From: Actinomycetes bacterium
Lineage (GTDB): Bacteria > Actinomycetota > CALGFH01
Assembly (NCBI GenBank): GCA_030152105.1
Contig: JASLIH010000528.1
Span: forward strand, 1-10,979
Direction of reading: 5' to 3'
Length of the DNA stretch: 10,979 nt
Shown piece after piece: positions 1 through 5,371 of the stretch. Each line of letters opens with the position of its first letter. Positions within the stretch are counted from its first letter, which is position 1. The notes beneath the pieces are model-generated. The model made no database searches and had not been told where the DNA came from. It saw only the letters and a list, made by a program, of their open reading frames with translations. Position numbers and translations under genes: made by a program.

Positions 1-1
1 C

Positions 2-895
2 GTCGACGGCACCCGCGCGTTCGTCGAGATGGCCGAGGCGTCCGGGCTCAAGCGCCTGCCCGGGGGCCGGCGGGCGCCGCTCGAGGCGACCACCTACGGG
101 ACCGGGGAGCTGCTCCGGGCCGCCCTCGACCACGGCGCCCGCGAGATCGTCCTCGGCGTCGGGGGCAGCGCCACCACCGACGGCGGCGCCGGCATGGCCG
201 CCGCCCTCGGGGCCCGCCTGCTCGACCAGGCCGGGACCGACCTGCCGCCGGGCGGGGCGGCCCTGCTCCGGCTGGCCAGGATCGACGTCTCTGGCCTCGA
301 CCCGCGGCTCGCCGAGGTGCGGGTCACGGTGGCCAGCGACGTGGACAACCCGCTGACCGGTCCCGAGGGCGCCGCCCACGTCTACGGCCCCCAGAAGGGT
401 GCCGGCCCCGACGACGTGCTGCTGCTCGACTCGGCGCTGCGGCGCTACGCCCGGGTGCTGGCCGACGACCTCAGCCAGGACGTGGCCGGCATCCCCGGCG
501 CCGGGGCGGCCGGCGGGCTCGCGGCCGGGGCGATCGCCTTCCTCGGGGCCGAGCTGCGCACCGGCATCGAGCTGGTGCTGGAGCTGGTCGGGTTCGACAA
601 GGCGGTCGACGGGGCCGACCTGGTGGTCACCGGCGAAGGCAAGCTCGACGCCCAGAGCCTGCGGGGCAAGGCCCCGGTGGGGGTGGCCCGGGCCGCCGCC
701 GCCCACGGCGTCCCGGTGGTGGCCGTGGCCGGCGCGGTCGAGGTCGCCGACCGGGAGCTGCGCGCGGCCGGGTTCGAGGAGGCTCACGCCCTGCTGGAGC
801 TGGAGCCCGACCCGCGGCGCTCCATGGCCGAGGCCGCCCCGCTGCTGGAGCGCCTGGCCGAGCGGGTCGGGCGGGCCTGGGCGTCGCTCCCATGA
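2..895 (+). CDS. Glycerate kinase, type 1 (5' end outside the window)
   Basis: This enzyme phosphorylates glycerate with ATP in the cytoplasm, feeding glyoxylate or glycerate carbon into glycolysis. The frame is open from the first bases of the window, so the start lies upstream; 297 residues are visible against a usual 370-380, so roughly 80 N-terminal residues are missing. Family motifs are clear: GVGGSATTDGGAGMAAALGA, the ASDVDNPLTGPEGAA and YGPQKGA stretch, GAAGGLAAGAIAFLGAEL, and near the C-terminus VTGEGKLDAQSLRGKAP, which carries the acidic residues expected around the active site. The ATG at position 29 lies inside the conserved region and is not the real start. The TGA stop overlaps the next gene's ATG (ATGA, 892-895), so the two are probably co-transcribed and translationally coupled. 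There is no frameshift in the visible part. I did not give a symbol because glxK and garK cannot be separated by eye. Confidence 0.93.
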   Translation, partial: VDGTRAFVEMAEASGLKRLPGGRRAPLEATTYGTGELLRAALDHGAREIVLGVGGSATTDGGAGMAAALGARLLDQAGTDLPPGGAALLRLARIDVSGLDPRLAEVRVTVASDVDNPLTGPEGAAHVYGPQKGAGPDDVLLLDSALRRYARVLADDLSQDVAGIPGAGAAGGLAAGAIAFLGAELRTGIELVLELVGFDKAVDGADLVVTGEGKLDAQSLRGKAPVGVARAAAAHGVPVVAVAGAVEVADRELRAAGFEEAHALLELEPDPRRSMAEAAPLLERLAERVGRAWASLP

Positions 896-1395
896 CCGGG
901 GACCTGCCCAGGGCGGCCGCGGCGGTGGTGACCGCCGGCCGCTCGCTCGGCCTGGAGCTGGACGTGCGCGAGTTCCCGGAGGGGACCCGCACGGCCGCCG
1001 ACGCGGCCAGGGCGATCGGCTGCCACGTCGACCAGATCGTGAAGTCGCTGGTGTTCATGGCCGACACCGAGCCGGTGGTGGTGCTGACCTCGGGCGGCAA
1101 CCGGGTCGACGTGGTCAAGGTGGGCAGGCAGCGGTCGGCGGCCACCGTCCGCAAGGCAGACGCCGAGGAGGTCAGGGCGGCCACTGGCTACGCCATCGGC
1201 GGCACCCCGCCCTTCGGCCACGCCCGCGACCTGCCGGTGCTGGTCGACCGCCATCTGACCGGGTTCGAGGAGGTCTGGGCGGCCGCCGGCACCCCTCGCC
1301 ACGTGTTCCCGATCGCCCCCGGCGACCTGCTCCGCGCCACCGGCGGCCAGGTGGCCGACGTCACACTTGGAGAAGATGGCCCACCGGCCGGGTAG
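892..1395 (+). CDS. ybaK: YbaK/EbsC-family aminoacyl-tRNA deacylase
   Basis: A 167-residue single-domain protein of the YbaK/ProX editing family. Relatives hydrolyse mischarged tRNAs such as Cys-tRNA(Pro) or Ala-tRNA(Pro) in trans, which protects translation fidelity. What is visible: the core IVKSLVF at residues 49-55, with K51 in the place of the family's conserved lysine; VLTSGGNRVD at 64-73; the glycine-rich loop GGTPPFGH at 103-110; then a conserved D119 and GTPRHVF at 133-139. The length is typical of stand-alone members. The ATG overlaps the glycerate kinase stop by four bases and has no clear ribosome site, so translation probably depends on coupling. Substrate specificity (Cys, Ala or another amino acid) cannot be read from sequence. 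Its pairing with glycerate kinase looks like convenience rather than a pathway. Confidence 0.88.
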   Translation: MTGDLPRAAAAVVTAGRSLGLELDVREFPEGTRTAADAARAIGCHVDQIVKSLVFMADTEPVVVLTSGGNRVDVVKVGRQRSAATVRKADAEEVRAATGYAIGGTPPFGHARDLPVLVDRHLTGFEEVWAAAGTPRHVFPIAPGDLLRATGGQVADVTLGEDGPPAG

Positions 1396-1402
1396 TGGCC
1401 GC

Positions 1403-1408
1403 TATCAT
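1403..1408 (+). promoter_or_regulatory. Possible -10 box for the ErpA gene
   Basis: TATCAT stands just after the deacylase stop codon in otherwise GC-rich DNA and fits the actinobacterial TANNNT -10 pattern. A start of transcription near 1415 would leave a leader of about 25 bases containing the ribosome site. I see no convincing -35 at 17 bases; TTGGAG at 1367-1372 is too far away (30 bases). Confidence 0.4.
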
Positions 1409-1427
1409 GGAGTCGTCTGACCACGCG

Positions 1428-1434
1428 AAAGGAG
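1428..1434 (+). promoter_or_regulatory. Ribosome binding site of the ErpA gene
   Basis: AAAGGAG lies 5 bases before the ATG at 1440. It is one of the strongest Shine-Dalgarno matches in the window and fixes the start of the Fe-S carrier, whose reading frame is otherwise open far upstream. Confidence 0.8.
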
Positions 1435-1439
1435 CACGG

Positions 1440-1787
1440 ATGTCCGAGGTGACCCAGGTAGGATCGGTTGTCGCGCTCAGTGAGGCTGCCGCGACCAAGG
1501 TCCGCGACCTGCTGACCCGTGAGGGCCGTGACGACCTCGCTCTGCGTGTCGCCGTCGAGCCGGGCGGCTGCTCCGGGCTCCGTTACGCGTTGTTCTTCGA
1601 CGACCGTTCCCTGGACGGCGACGTCCGCGGCGAGGTCAACGGTGTGGCCGTCGTGACCGACAAGATGAGCGCCCCCTACCTCAGCGGCGCCTCCATCGAC
1701 TACCTCGACACCCTGGAGAAGTCCGGCTTCACGATCGACAACCCCAACGCCGCCGGCTCCTGCGCCTGCGGCGAGTCGTTCCACTAG
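1440..1787 (+). CDS. erpA: A-type Fe-S cluster carrier/insertion protein (ErpA/IscA/HesB family)
   Basis: A 115-residue A-type carrier that receives Fe-S clusters from the assembly scaffold and passes them to apo-enzymes in the cytoplasm. The three cluster-binding cysteines are all present: C44 in PGGCSGLRY, and C108 and C110 in the C-terminal GSCACGESF. The FTIDNPNA segment before them is also typical, and the full length matches the family (about 105-120). The open frame runs far upstream, but the ATG at 1440 is chosen because it follows AAAGGAG and the homologous region begins just inside it. It has its own -10-like box, so it is probably transcribed separately from the two genes before it. 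It converges on a minus-strand group containing a cysteine desulfurase and a TusA-like sulfur carrier, which supports a role in sulfur/Fe-S metabolism. Orthology to ErpA rather than another A-type carrier is likely but not proven. Confidence 0.92.
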   Translation: MSEVTQVGSVVALSEAAATKVRDLLTREGRDDLALRVAVEPGGCSGLRYALFFDDRSLDGDVRGEVNGVAVVTDKMSAPYLSGASIDYLDTLEKSGFTIDNPNAAGSCACGESFH

Positions 1788-1835
1788 CCACTCCAGGGGC
1801 AACCCTCGCCGCCGTCATTCCAGCGGGCCTGAGCG

Positions 1836-2126
1836 TCAGCCGGCCTGCTCCTCGGCGATGATGTCGTCGCACAGGTCCAGGCACTGGACGCAGATGGCCG
1901 CCGCCCCGTGCGCGGTCACCCGCCCCTTGTCGGGGTCCCACCGGCCGCAGAAGCTGCACGTCCGCCCCGGGTAGCTGACCTGCGGCCAGGTCCGGGCCAG
2001 GGCCACGCAGCCCGAGCAGATGTACACCCCGGGCCCGGCGACCAGCTTGGCCACCTGCTGCTGGGCCAGCCCGCAGAACGAGCAGTGCAGCAGCTCCCCG
2101 TCGGTCCAGTGGGCTTCGCCGTTCAT
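1836..2126 (-). CDS. Small protein of two tandem ClpX-type zinc fingers
   Basis: A 96-residue protein consisting almost only of two C4 zinc-binding domains of the ClpX N-terminal type. Finger 1 uses C15, C18, C37 and C40; finger 2 uses C57, C60, C79 and C82. Both have exactly C-x2-C-x18-C-x2-C, the spacing of the ClpX zinc-binding domain. Finger 1 also keeps the family core [20 protein letters not shown], and finger 2 ends with the ClpX-like [12 protein letters not shown]. No AAA+ ATPase domain follows, so this is not a ClpX subunit. In ClpX this domain dimerises and docks substrates or adaptors, so a free copy could act as an adaptor or competitor for ClpXP; that is inference. It starts 18 bases after the TusA stop. 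The start ATG has no Shine-Dalgarno site but a TAGAAT box exactly 7 bases upstream, suggesting a leaderless transcript in addition to any read-through. Confidence 0.85.
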   Translation of the reverse strand: MNGEAHWTDGELLHCSFCGLAQQQVAKLVAGPGVYICSGCVALARTWPQVSYPGRTCSFCGRWDPDKGRVTAHGAAAICVQCLDLCDDIIAEEQAG

Positions 2127-2133
2127 GCCCGGG

Positions 2134-2139
2134 ATTCTA
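2134..2139 (-). promoter_or_regulatory. -10 box, probable leaderless promoter of the zinc-finger gene
   Basis: Read on the minus strand, TAGAAT is followed by exactly 7 bases and then the ATG at 2126. This geometry places the transcription start on or next to the A of the start codon, the usual layout of leaderless actinobacterial genes, and there is no ribosome site. The box lies just outside the TusA stop codon. Confidence 0.55.
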
Positions 2140-2144
2140 CGCCG

Positions 2145-2387
2145 CTACCGGGACCGGCGGACCCGGAACACCCAGCCGCCCTCGGGGCGGTCGTGCTGGG
2201 CGACCAGCTCCTGGTCCTTGAGACGGCACCAGACGGGGATGTCGACCCGGGCCCCGGGGTCGTCGGCGAGCAGCTCGACCAGGCCGCCGACCTCGACCGC
2301 GGCGACCGCCCTGGCCAGGCGGACCACCGGGATCGGGCAGGCCAGCCCGAGGCAGTCGACGGTGGTGACGGCCGCGGTCACCGTCAC
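2145..2387 (-). CDS. tusA: TusA/SirA-type sulfur carrier protein
   Basis: An 80-residue TusA-fold protein. Family members take persulfide sulfur from a cysteine desulfurase on the cysteine of a CPxP motif and relay it to tRNA thiolation, molybdenum cofactor or other sulfur pathways. Here the motif is C17-P-I-P20 within DCLGLACPIP, followed by the usual helix (VVRLARAV) and ADDPGARVDIPVWC, which corresponds to the ADDP...DIP segment of TusA. C12 and C54 are extra cysteines. The start overlaps the stop of the cysteine desulfurase: GTG at 2387-2385 shares GTGA with its TGA. A second in-frame GTG at 2381 lies 9 bases after a GAGGG sequence and has better ribosome-site spacing, so the protein may be two residues shorter. 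The direct overlap with a sulfur donor gene strongly supports partnership. The final acceptor is unknown. Confidence 0.88.
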   Translation of the reverse strand: MTVTAAVTTVDCLGLACPIPVVRLARAVAAVEVGGLVELLADDPGARVDIPVWCRLKDQELVAQHDRPEGGWVFRVRRSR

Positions 2388-3562
2388 CGACCCTCGGTGG
2401 CCCGTTCGATGGCCTGGGTGTCGAGCTCGGTCATCTCCCTGAGGTCGGCCACGGCGGCCGGCAGCACCTCCAGCAGCCGGTCGACGTCGGCCTCGGTGGC
2501 GTCGTGGAGGAACGACACCCGGACCGAGCCGTGGGTGATGGCCCCCATGGCGGCCAGGACGTGGGAGGGCTCCTGGGTGTCGGCGGTGCACGAGGACCCG
2601 GAGTGGACGGCGATGCCCTTGGCGTCGAGCAGCAGCAGCAGCGCCTCGCCCTCGATGTACAGGACCGAGAACGCCACCAGGTGGGGGAGGCCCCGAGCGG
2701 GGTCGCCGTGGACGATCACCTCGGGGATGGTGGCCAGCCCGGCCAGCAGGCGGTCGGACAGCCCGGCCAGGCGGTCGTGCTCGGCCGGGGCCTCGGCCAC
2801 CCGGGCGAGCACGGCGGCGGCCATGGCGGCCGCGCCGGGCAGGTTCTCCATGCCGGCGCGGCGGCGGCGCTCGCGCTCGTCGCCGACCAGCACCGGCCGC
2901 AGCCGGGCCCGCCGGGAGGCGACCAGGAAGCCGGTGCCGGGCGGGCCGTAGACCTTGTGGCCGCTGCCGACCAGCAGGTCGGCGCCGAGGTCGGCCAGGT
3001 CGACCGGCAGCCGGCCGACCGTCTGGCAGGCGTCGACCAGCAGCAGCGCGCCGCGCTCGTGGGCCAGGGCCGCCGCCTCGCGGACCGGCTGGACGGTGCC
3101 GACCTCGTGGTTGGCCTGCTGGAGGCAGACCAGCAGGGTGTCGTCGCGCACGGCCGCGGCCAGCTCCTCGGGGTCGACCCGGCCGGCGTGGTCGACGCCG
3201 ACCTCGGTCAGCTCGAACCCCTGGGCGGCCAGGGCCCGGGCCGGGGCGAGCACCGAGGTGTGCTCGACCGCGGAGACGACCAGGTGGCGGCGCCGCCGGG
3301 CCGCCCTGGCCAGCCCGGTCACGGCCAGGTTGGCCGCCTCGGTCCCGCCGGAGGTGAAGATCAGCTCGTCGGGGGTGGCGCCGAGGGCCTCCGCCAGCTG
3401 CTCGCGGGAGCGGTCCAGCCGCAGCCGGGCCCGCCGGGCACGGCCGTACAGCCGGGCCGGGTCGCCGAACTCGTCGAGGGCCTCCACCAGCGCGGCCCGG
3501 GCCAGCGGGTGCAGCGGGGTGGTGGAGGCGGCATCAAGGTACGTCTCGGCAACGTCGCGCAT
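2384..3562 (-). CDS. Cysteine desulfurase (NifS/IscS family, class V aminotransferase fold)
   Basis: A 392-residue PLP enzyme that converts cysteine to alanine and holds the released sulfur as a persulfide for Fe-S assembly or thiolation. The hallmarks are in order: YLDAASTTPLHP at the N-terminus; TSGGTEAANLA around 70-80; H101 in the EHTSV motif; N151 in QQANHEVGTVQP; D177 and Q180 in LVDACQTVGRLPVD; the PLP lysine K203 in SGHKVYGPPGTG; the mobile-loop catalytic cysteine C325 in HSGSSCTADTQEPSHVL; and R348 in GSVRVSF. Length and the long cysteine loop fit the IscS/NifS group rather than the SufS group. The ATG at 3562 begins directly at the conserved region and has a TACGCT box 7 bases upstream but no ribosome site. 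It overlaps the TusA-like gene by four bases. A 12-bp tandem repeat lies upstream of its promoter. The assignment between Fe-S assembly and tRNA thiolation is open. Confidence 0.95.
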   Translation of the reverse strand: MRDVAETYLDAASTTPLHPLARAALVEALDEFGDPARLYGRARRARLRLDRSREQLAEALGATPDELIFTSGGTEAANLAVTGLARAARRRRHLVVSAVEHTSVLAPARALAAQGFELTEVGVDHAGRVDPEELAAAVRDDTLLVCLQQANHEVGTVQPVREAAALAHERGALLLVDACQTVGRLPVDLADLGADLLVGSGHKVYGPPGTGFLVASRRARLRPVLVGDERERRRRAGMENLPGAAAMAAAVLARVAEAPAEHDRLAGLSDRLLAGLATIPEVIVHGDPARGLPHLVAFSVLYIEGEALLLLLDAKGIAVHSGSSCTADTQEPSHVLAAMGAITHGSVRVSFLHDATEADVDRLLEVLPAAVADLREMTELDTQAIERATEGR

Positions 3563-3569
3563 GGCAGTA

Positions 3570-3575
3570 AGCGTA
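3570..3575 (-). promoter_or_regulatory. -10 box, probable leaderless promoter of the cysteine desulfurase
   Basis: On the minus strand TACGCT is followed by 7 bases (TACTGCC) and the ATG at 3562. It has the same spacing as the box before the zinc-finger gene. No clear -35 is visible and there is no Shine-Dalgarno site, which fits a leaderless transcript. Confidence 0.5.
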
Positions 3576-3609
3576 GCGTCGGCCAGGTCCCACGCATTCC
3601 CGGCACCCT

Positions 3610-3692
3610 CAACCCACGCCCAACCGACGCCTCAACCCACGCCCCAACCCACGCCCCAACCCACGCCCCAACCGACGCCTCAACCCACGCCC
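3610..3692. repeat. Tandem 12-bp repeat, seven copies, with G-quadruplex potential on the minus strand
   Basis: The plus-strand unit is CAACCSACGCCY. Copies begin at 3610 (11 bases, one short), 3621, 3633, 3645, 3657, 3669 and 3681, with a decayed eighth at 3693. Copies at 3621 and 3669 are the variant CAACCGACGCCT; the others read CAACCCACGCC(C). Between 3636 and 3669 there are six runs of three or four C separated by only ACG or AA, so the minus strand holds six G-runs with loops of 2-3 bases, a classical quadruplex pattern. The array lies about 50-130 bases upstream of the cysteine desulfurase start. Because the period is four codons, the array stays open in several frames; nothing else suggests it is coding. 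Confidence 0.9.
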
Positions 3693-3715
3693 CAACCCCG
3701 GACGTCGCTGCCGAG

Positions 3716-3730
3716 TCCCCCGGTGGGGGA
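3716..3730. terminator. GC hairpin, possible terminator after the ammonia-lyase homologue
   Basis: TCCCCC and GGGGGA form a perfect 6-bp stem around a 3-base loop. It lies about 70 bases past the stop of the minus-strand ammonia-lyase homologue, and no T-run follows on either strand. It could stop or slow polymerase before the cysteine desulfurase promoter, but the evidence is only the hairpin. Confidence 0.3.
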
Positions 3731-3763
3731 GCGTAGCCCAGCCACCGGATTGGGTGCTCTGAG

Positions 3764-3772
3764 TTGTCCACA
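3764..3772 (+). promoter_or_regulatory. Perfect actinobacterial DnaA box
   Basis: TTGTCCACA matches the consensus DnaA box of high-GC actinobacteria in all nine positions. It is single, non-coding, and 72 bases from the 12-bp repeat array. Chance occurrence cannot be excluded. Confidence 0.4.
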
Positions 3773-3797
3773 CCCCCGTCTCCCTCGACGCGAGCGC

Positions 3798-5303
3798 CTA
3801 GGGCAGGGGAAGCTCGTCACGCTCCAGGACCTCGACCAGCCGGGCCAGGTCGGGGCCGAGGGACCGGTCCCGTTCAACGGGCGCGACCAGTTCCTGCAGG
3901 CAGGCCGCAAGCGGCCCCAGCCCGCCCGCCGGCGAGGTCCGGCGGAGCCACCAGGCCTGGCGGGCGGCCAGGAGCTCGCAGGCGACGACCTCGCGGGTCA
4001 GCTGCTCGACCCGGCGCAGCTGCTCGGCGGCCTCGGGGGCGAAGCTGGCCGCGTCCTCCTGGCCCAGCGAGGTGTCGGCCTGGCCGGCCGAGGCCGGGAC
4101 GGCCAGGCGGCGGGCCTCGTGCAGCGCCCCCACGGCCCGCTTGTGGACCACGACCAGGCCGGTCACCGGCCCCGGGTCGGGGCTGAGCTGGTCGGGCAGC
4201 CCGCTGAAGCGGCTGTCGAGCAGGCGGTGCAGGCGCTGGCCGGCCAGCTCGGCCGCCTGGACCAGGGACAGCGCGGCCGCGTCCATCCCGGCGGCCAGCC
4301 CCACCGCGTGGAACCCGCCCCCGGCCACCACCCGCCCGCCCACCACGGCCGGGGAGTCGGTGACCGCCACCAGCGCCCGCCGCACGTCCTCGTCCAGCCG
4401 CCCCAGCGTTCGCCGCAGCTGGGCCAGCACCTGCGGCGCCACCCGGAACGACACCGGCGCCTGCGGCCCGAGCGCCCGCCGGCCCGCCGGCCCCGCCTCG
4501 GTCCCCTCGGCCGGCCGGTCACCGACGGCCCCGCGGAGCTCGGCCAGGACCCCCTCGAGCAGCGGGTCCCCGGCCAGGCGGCCGACCGCCTCGTCGTAGG
4601 GGTCCAGGGGTGCGGCCAGCGCGTCGATGGCGGCGGCCGCCGAGGCCAGCAGCTGGGCGGCGAGCTGCTCGGCCGACCGCAGCCGGGCCAGGGCCAGGGC
4701 GGTGGCCAGGGGCGACCCGGCGAGCAGGGCGATCCCCTCCTTGGCCTTGAGGCGGTAGGGGAGGGCGCCCCGCTCGGCCAGGGCCGCCTCCGCCTCCTGG
4801 GCCGACCCGTCGGGCCGCAGCACCAGCCCGGCCCCGGTCAGCGTCAGGAAGGCGTGGGCGAGCGGGATCACCTCCCCGGCGCAGCCGGCCCCGCCCCGCG
4901 GGACGGCCGGCACGAACCCGTCGTTGACCCGGTCGACCAGGAACCGGCATAGCTCCGGCCCGACCCCGGCGTGCCCGCTGAGAAAGTTTCCCAGCCGGGC
5001 CATCAGCAGCGCCCGCGCGTCGGCGGCCTCCAGCCACGGCGGCCCGCCGACCGCCCGGCCCAGGAGCAGGTTGCGCTGATGGCCTTCCTGGGCCGCCGGG
5101 TCAAGCTCGACCGAGGCCAGCCAGCCCATGCCGGTGTTGACGCCGTAGACCCGCGCCCCGCCGGCCAGCAGGCCCGCCAGCTCGGCCTGGCCGTGGGCCA
5201 CCCGCTCCAGCGCCGCCGGGGCCAGGGCCAGCGGCTCGCCGCCCCAGGCCACCGCCTCGACCGCCTCCCGGGTCAGGTCGCGGTGGCCGGCCAGGGTGAT
5301 CAC
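3798..5303 (-). CDS. HAL/PAL-family ammonia-lyase homologue lacking the MIO triad
   Basis: A 501-residue protein over the full length of the histidine/phenylalanine ammonia-lyase family. Recognisable blocks: YGVNTGMG at 53-60 (substrate-loop tyrosine Y53 kept), GHQRNLLLGRAVG at 74-86, NFLSGHAGVGPEL, KAKEGIALL at 186-194, QAPVSFRVAPQV at 281-292, GGGFHAVGLA at 328-337 and GQEDAASF at 414-421. In known lyases the electrophile MIO forms autocatalytically from Ala-Ser-Gly in GxxGASGDLAPL; here that block is GGAGCAGEVIPL, so the triad is C141-A142-G143 and the serine is gone. By alignment to Pseudomonas histidine ammonia-lyase, other catalytic positions also differ: His83 is R83, Asn195 is A195, Tyr280 is V284; Gln277 (Q281), Arg283 (R287), Phe329 (F331) and Glu414 (E416) are kept. 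It is therefore probably not a normal deaminating lyase. The start is GTG at 5303, preceded by a short overlapping leader ORF. No other hut gene is nearby. The fold call is firm; the function is unknown. Confidence 0.85.
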   Translation of the reverse strand: MITLAGHRDLTREAVEAVAWGGEPLALAPAALERVAHGQAELAGLLAGGARVYGVNTGMGWLASVELDPAAQEGHQRNLLLGRAVGGPPWLEAADARALLMARLGNFLSGHAGVGPELCRFLVDRVNDGFVPAVPRGGAGCAGEVIPLAHAFLTLTGAGLVLRPDGSAQEAEAALAERGALPYRLKAKEGIALLAGSPLATALALARLRSAEQLAAQLLASAAAAIDALAAPLDPYDEAVGRLAGDPLLEGVLAELRGAVGDRPAEGTEAGPAGRRALGPQAPVSFRVAPQVLAQLRRTLGRLDEDVRRALVAVTDSPAVVGGRVVAGGGFHAVGLAAGMDAAALSLVQAAELAGQRLHRLLDSRFSGLPDQLSPDPGPVTGLVVVHKRAVGALHEARRLAVPASAGQADTSLGQEDAASFAPEAAEQLRRVEQLTREVVACELLAARQAWWLRRTSPAGGLGPLAACLQELVAPVERDRSLGPDLARLVEVLERDELPLP

Positions 5304-5320
5304 TGGCGGTTCGTTGTCAT
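5300..5320 (-). CDS. Six-codon leader ORF coupled to the ammonia-lyase homologue
   Basis: On the minus strand an ATG at 5320 opens a mini-ORF (MTTNRQ, then TGA at 5302-5300). The TGA overlaps the GTG start of the large gene as GTGA. There is no ribosome site before the GTG, whereas the ATG has a TAACCA box 7 bases upstream, like the two other minus-strand starts. A leaderless ribosome could translate the mini-ORF and restart on the GTG. Alternatively the ATG is chance. Confidence 0.35.
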   Translation of the reverse strand: MTTNRQ

Positions 5321-5327
5321 GGCGATA

Positions 5328-5333
5328 TGGTTA
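5328..5333 (-). promoter_or_regulatory. Possible -10 box before the leader ORF of the ammonia-lyase homologue
   Basis: TAACCA on the minus strand is followed by 7 bases and an ATG at 5320. It differs from TANNNT only in the last base, and the spacing matches the boxes before the cysteine desulfurase and zinc-finger genes. Confidence 0.35.
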
Positions 5334-5371
5334 GGTTGAGAGGTCGACATGGTCGCGCCGCCGGCGTGTGC

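Noticed and set aside
1367..1372. TTGGAG as -35 for the Fe-S carrier promoter
   Set aside because: It is 30 bases from the TATCAT box, far outside the 16-19 base spacing.
1795..1806. AGGG-GCAA-CCCT hairpin after the Fe-S carrier gene, considered as terminator
   Set aside because: Only a 4-bp stem and no T-run; too weak to call, although the place between converging genes would suit one.
3610..3692. Repeat array considered as CRISPR
   Set aside because: Units are 12 bases, directly adjacent, with no unique spacers and no cas genes nearby.
2504..4952. Very long open frames on the plus strand through the cysteine desulfurase, repeat array and ammonia-lyase homologue, including a PTPQ-type peptide repeat
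   Set aside because: They are antisense to genes with complete family motifs. High GC keeps extra frames open, and the 12-bp period (four codons) keeps the array open in several frames. Their composition is extreme and shows no domain.
5368..5370. GTG as start of the transporter ATPase
   Set aside because: It lies upstream of and within the predicted promoter, and would add 29 residues without family similarity; TTG at 5455 fits the conserved N-terminus.
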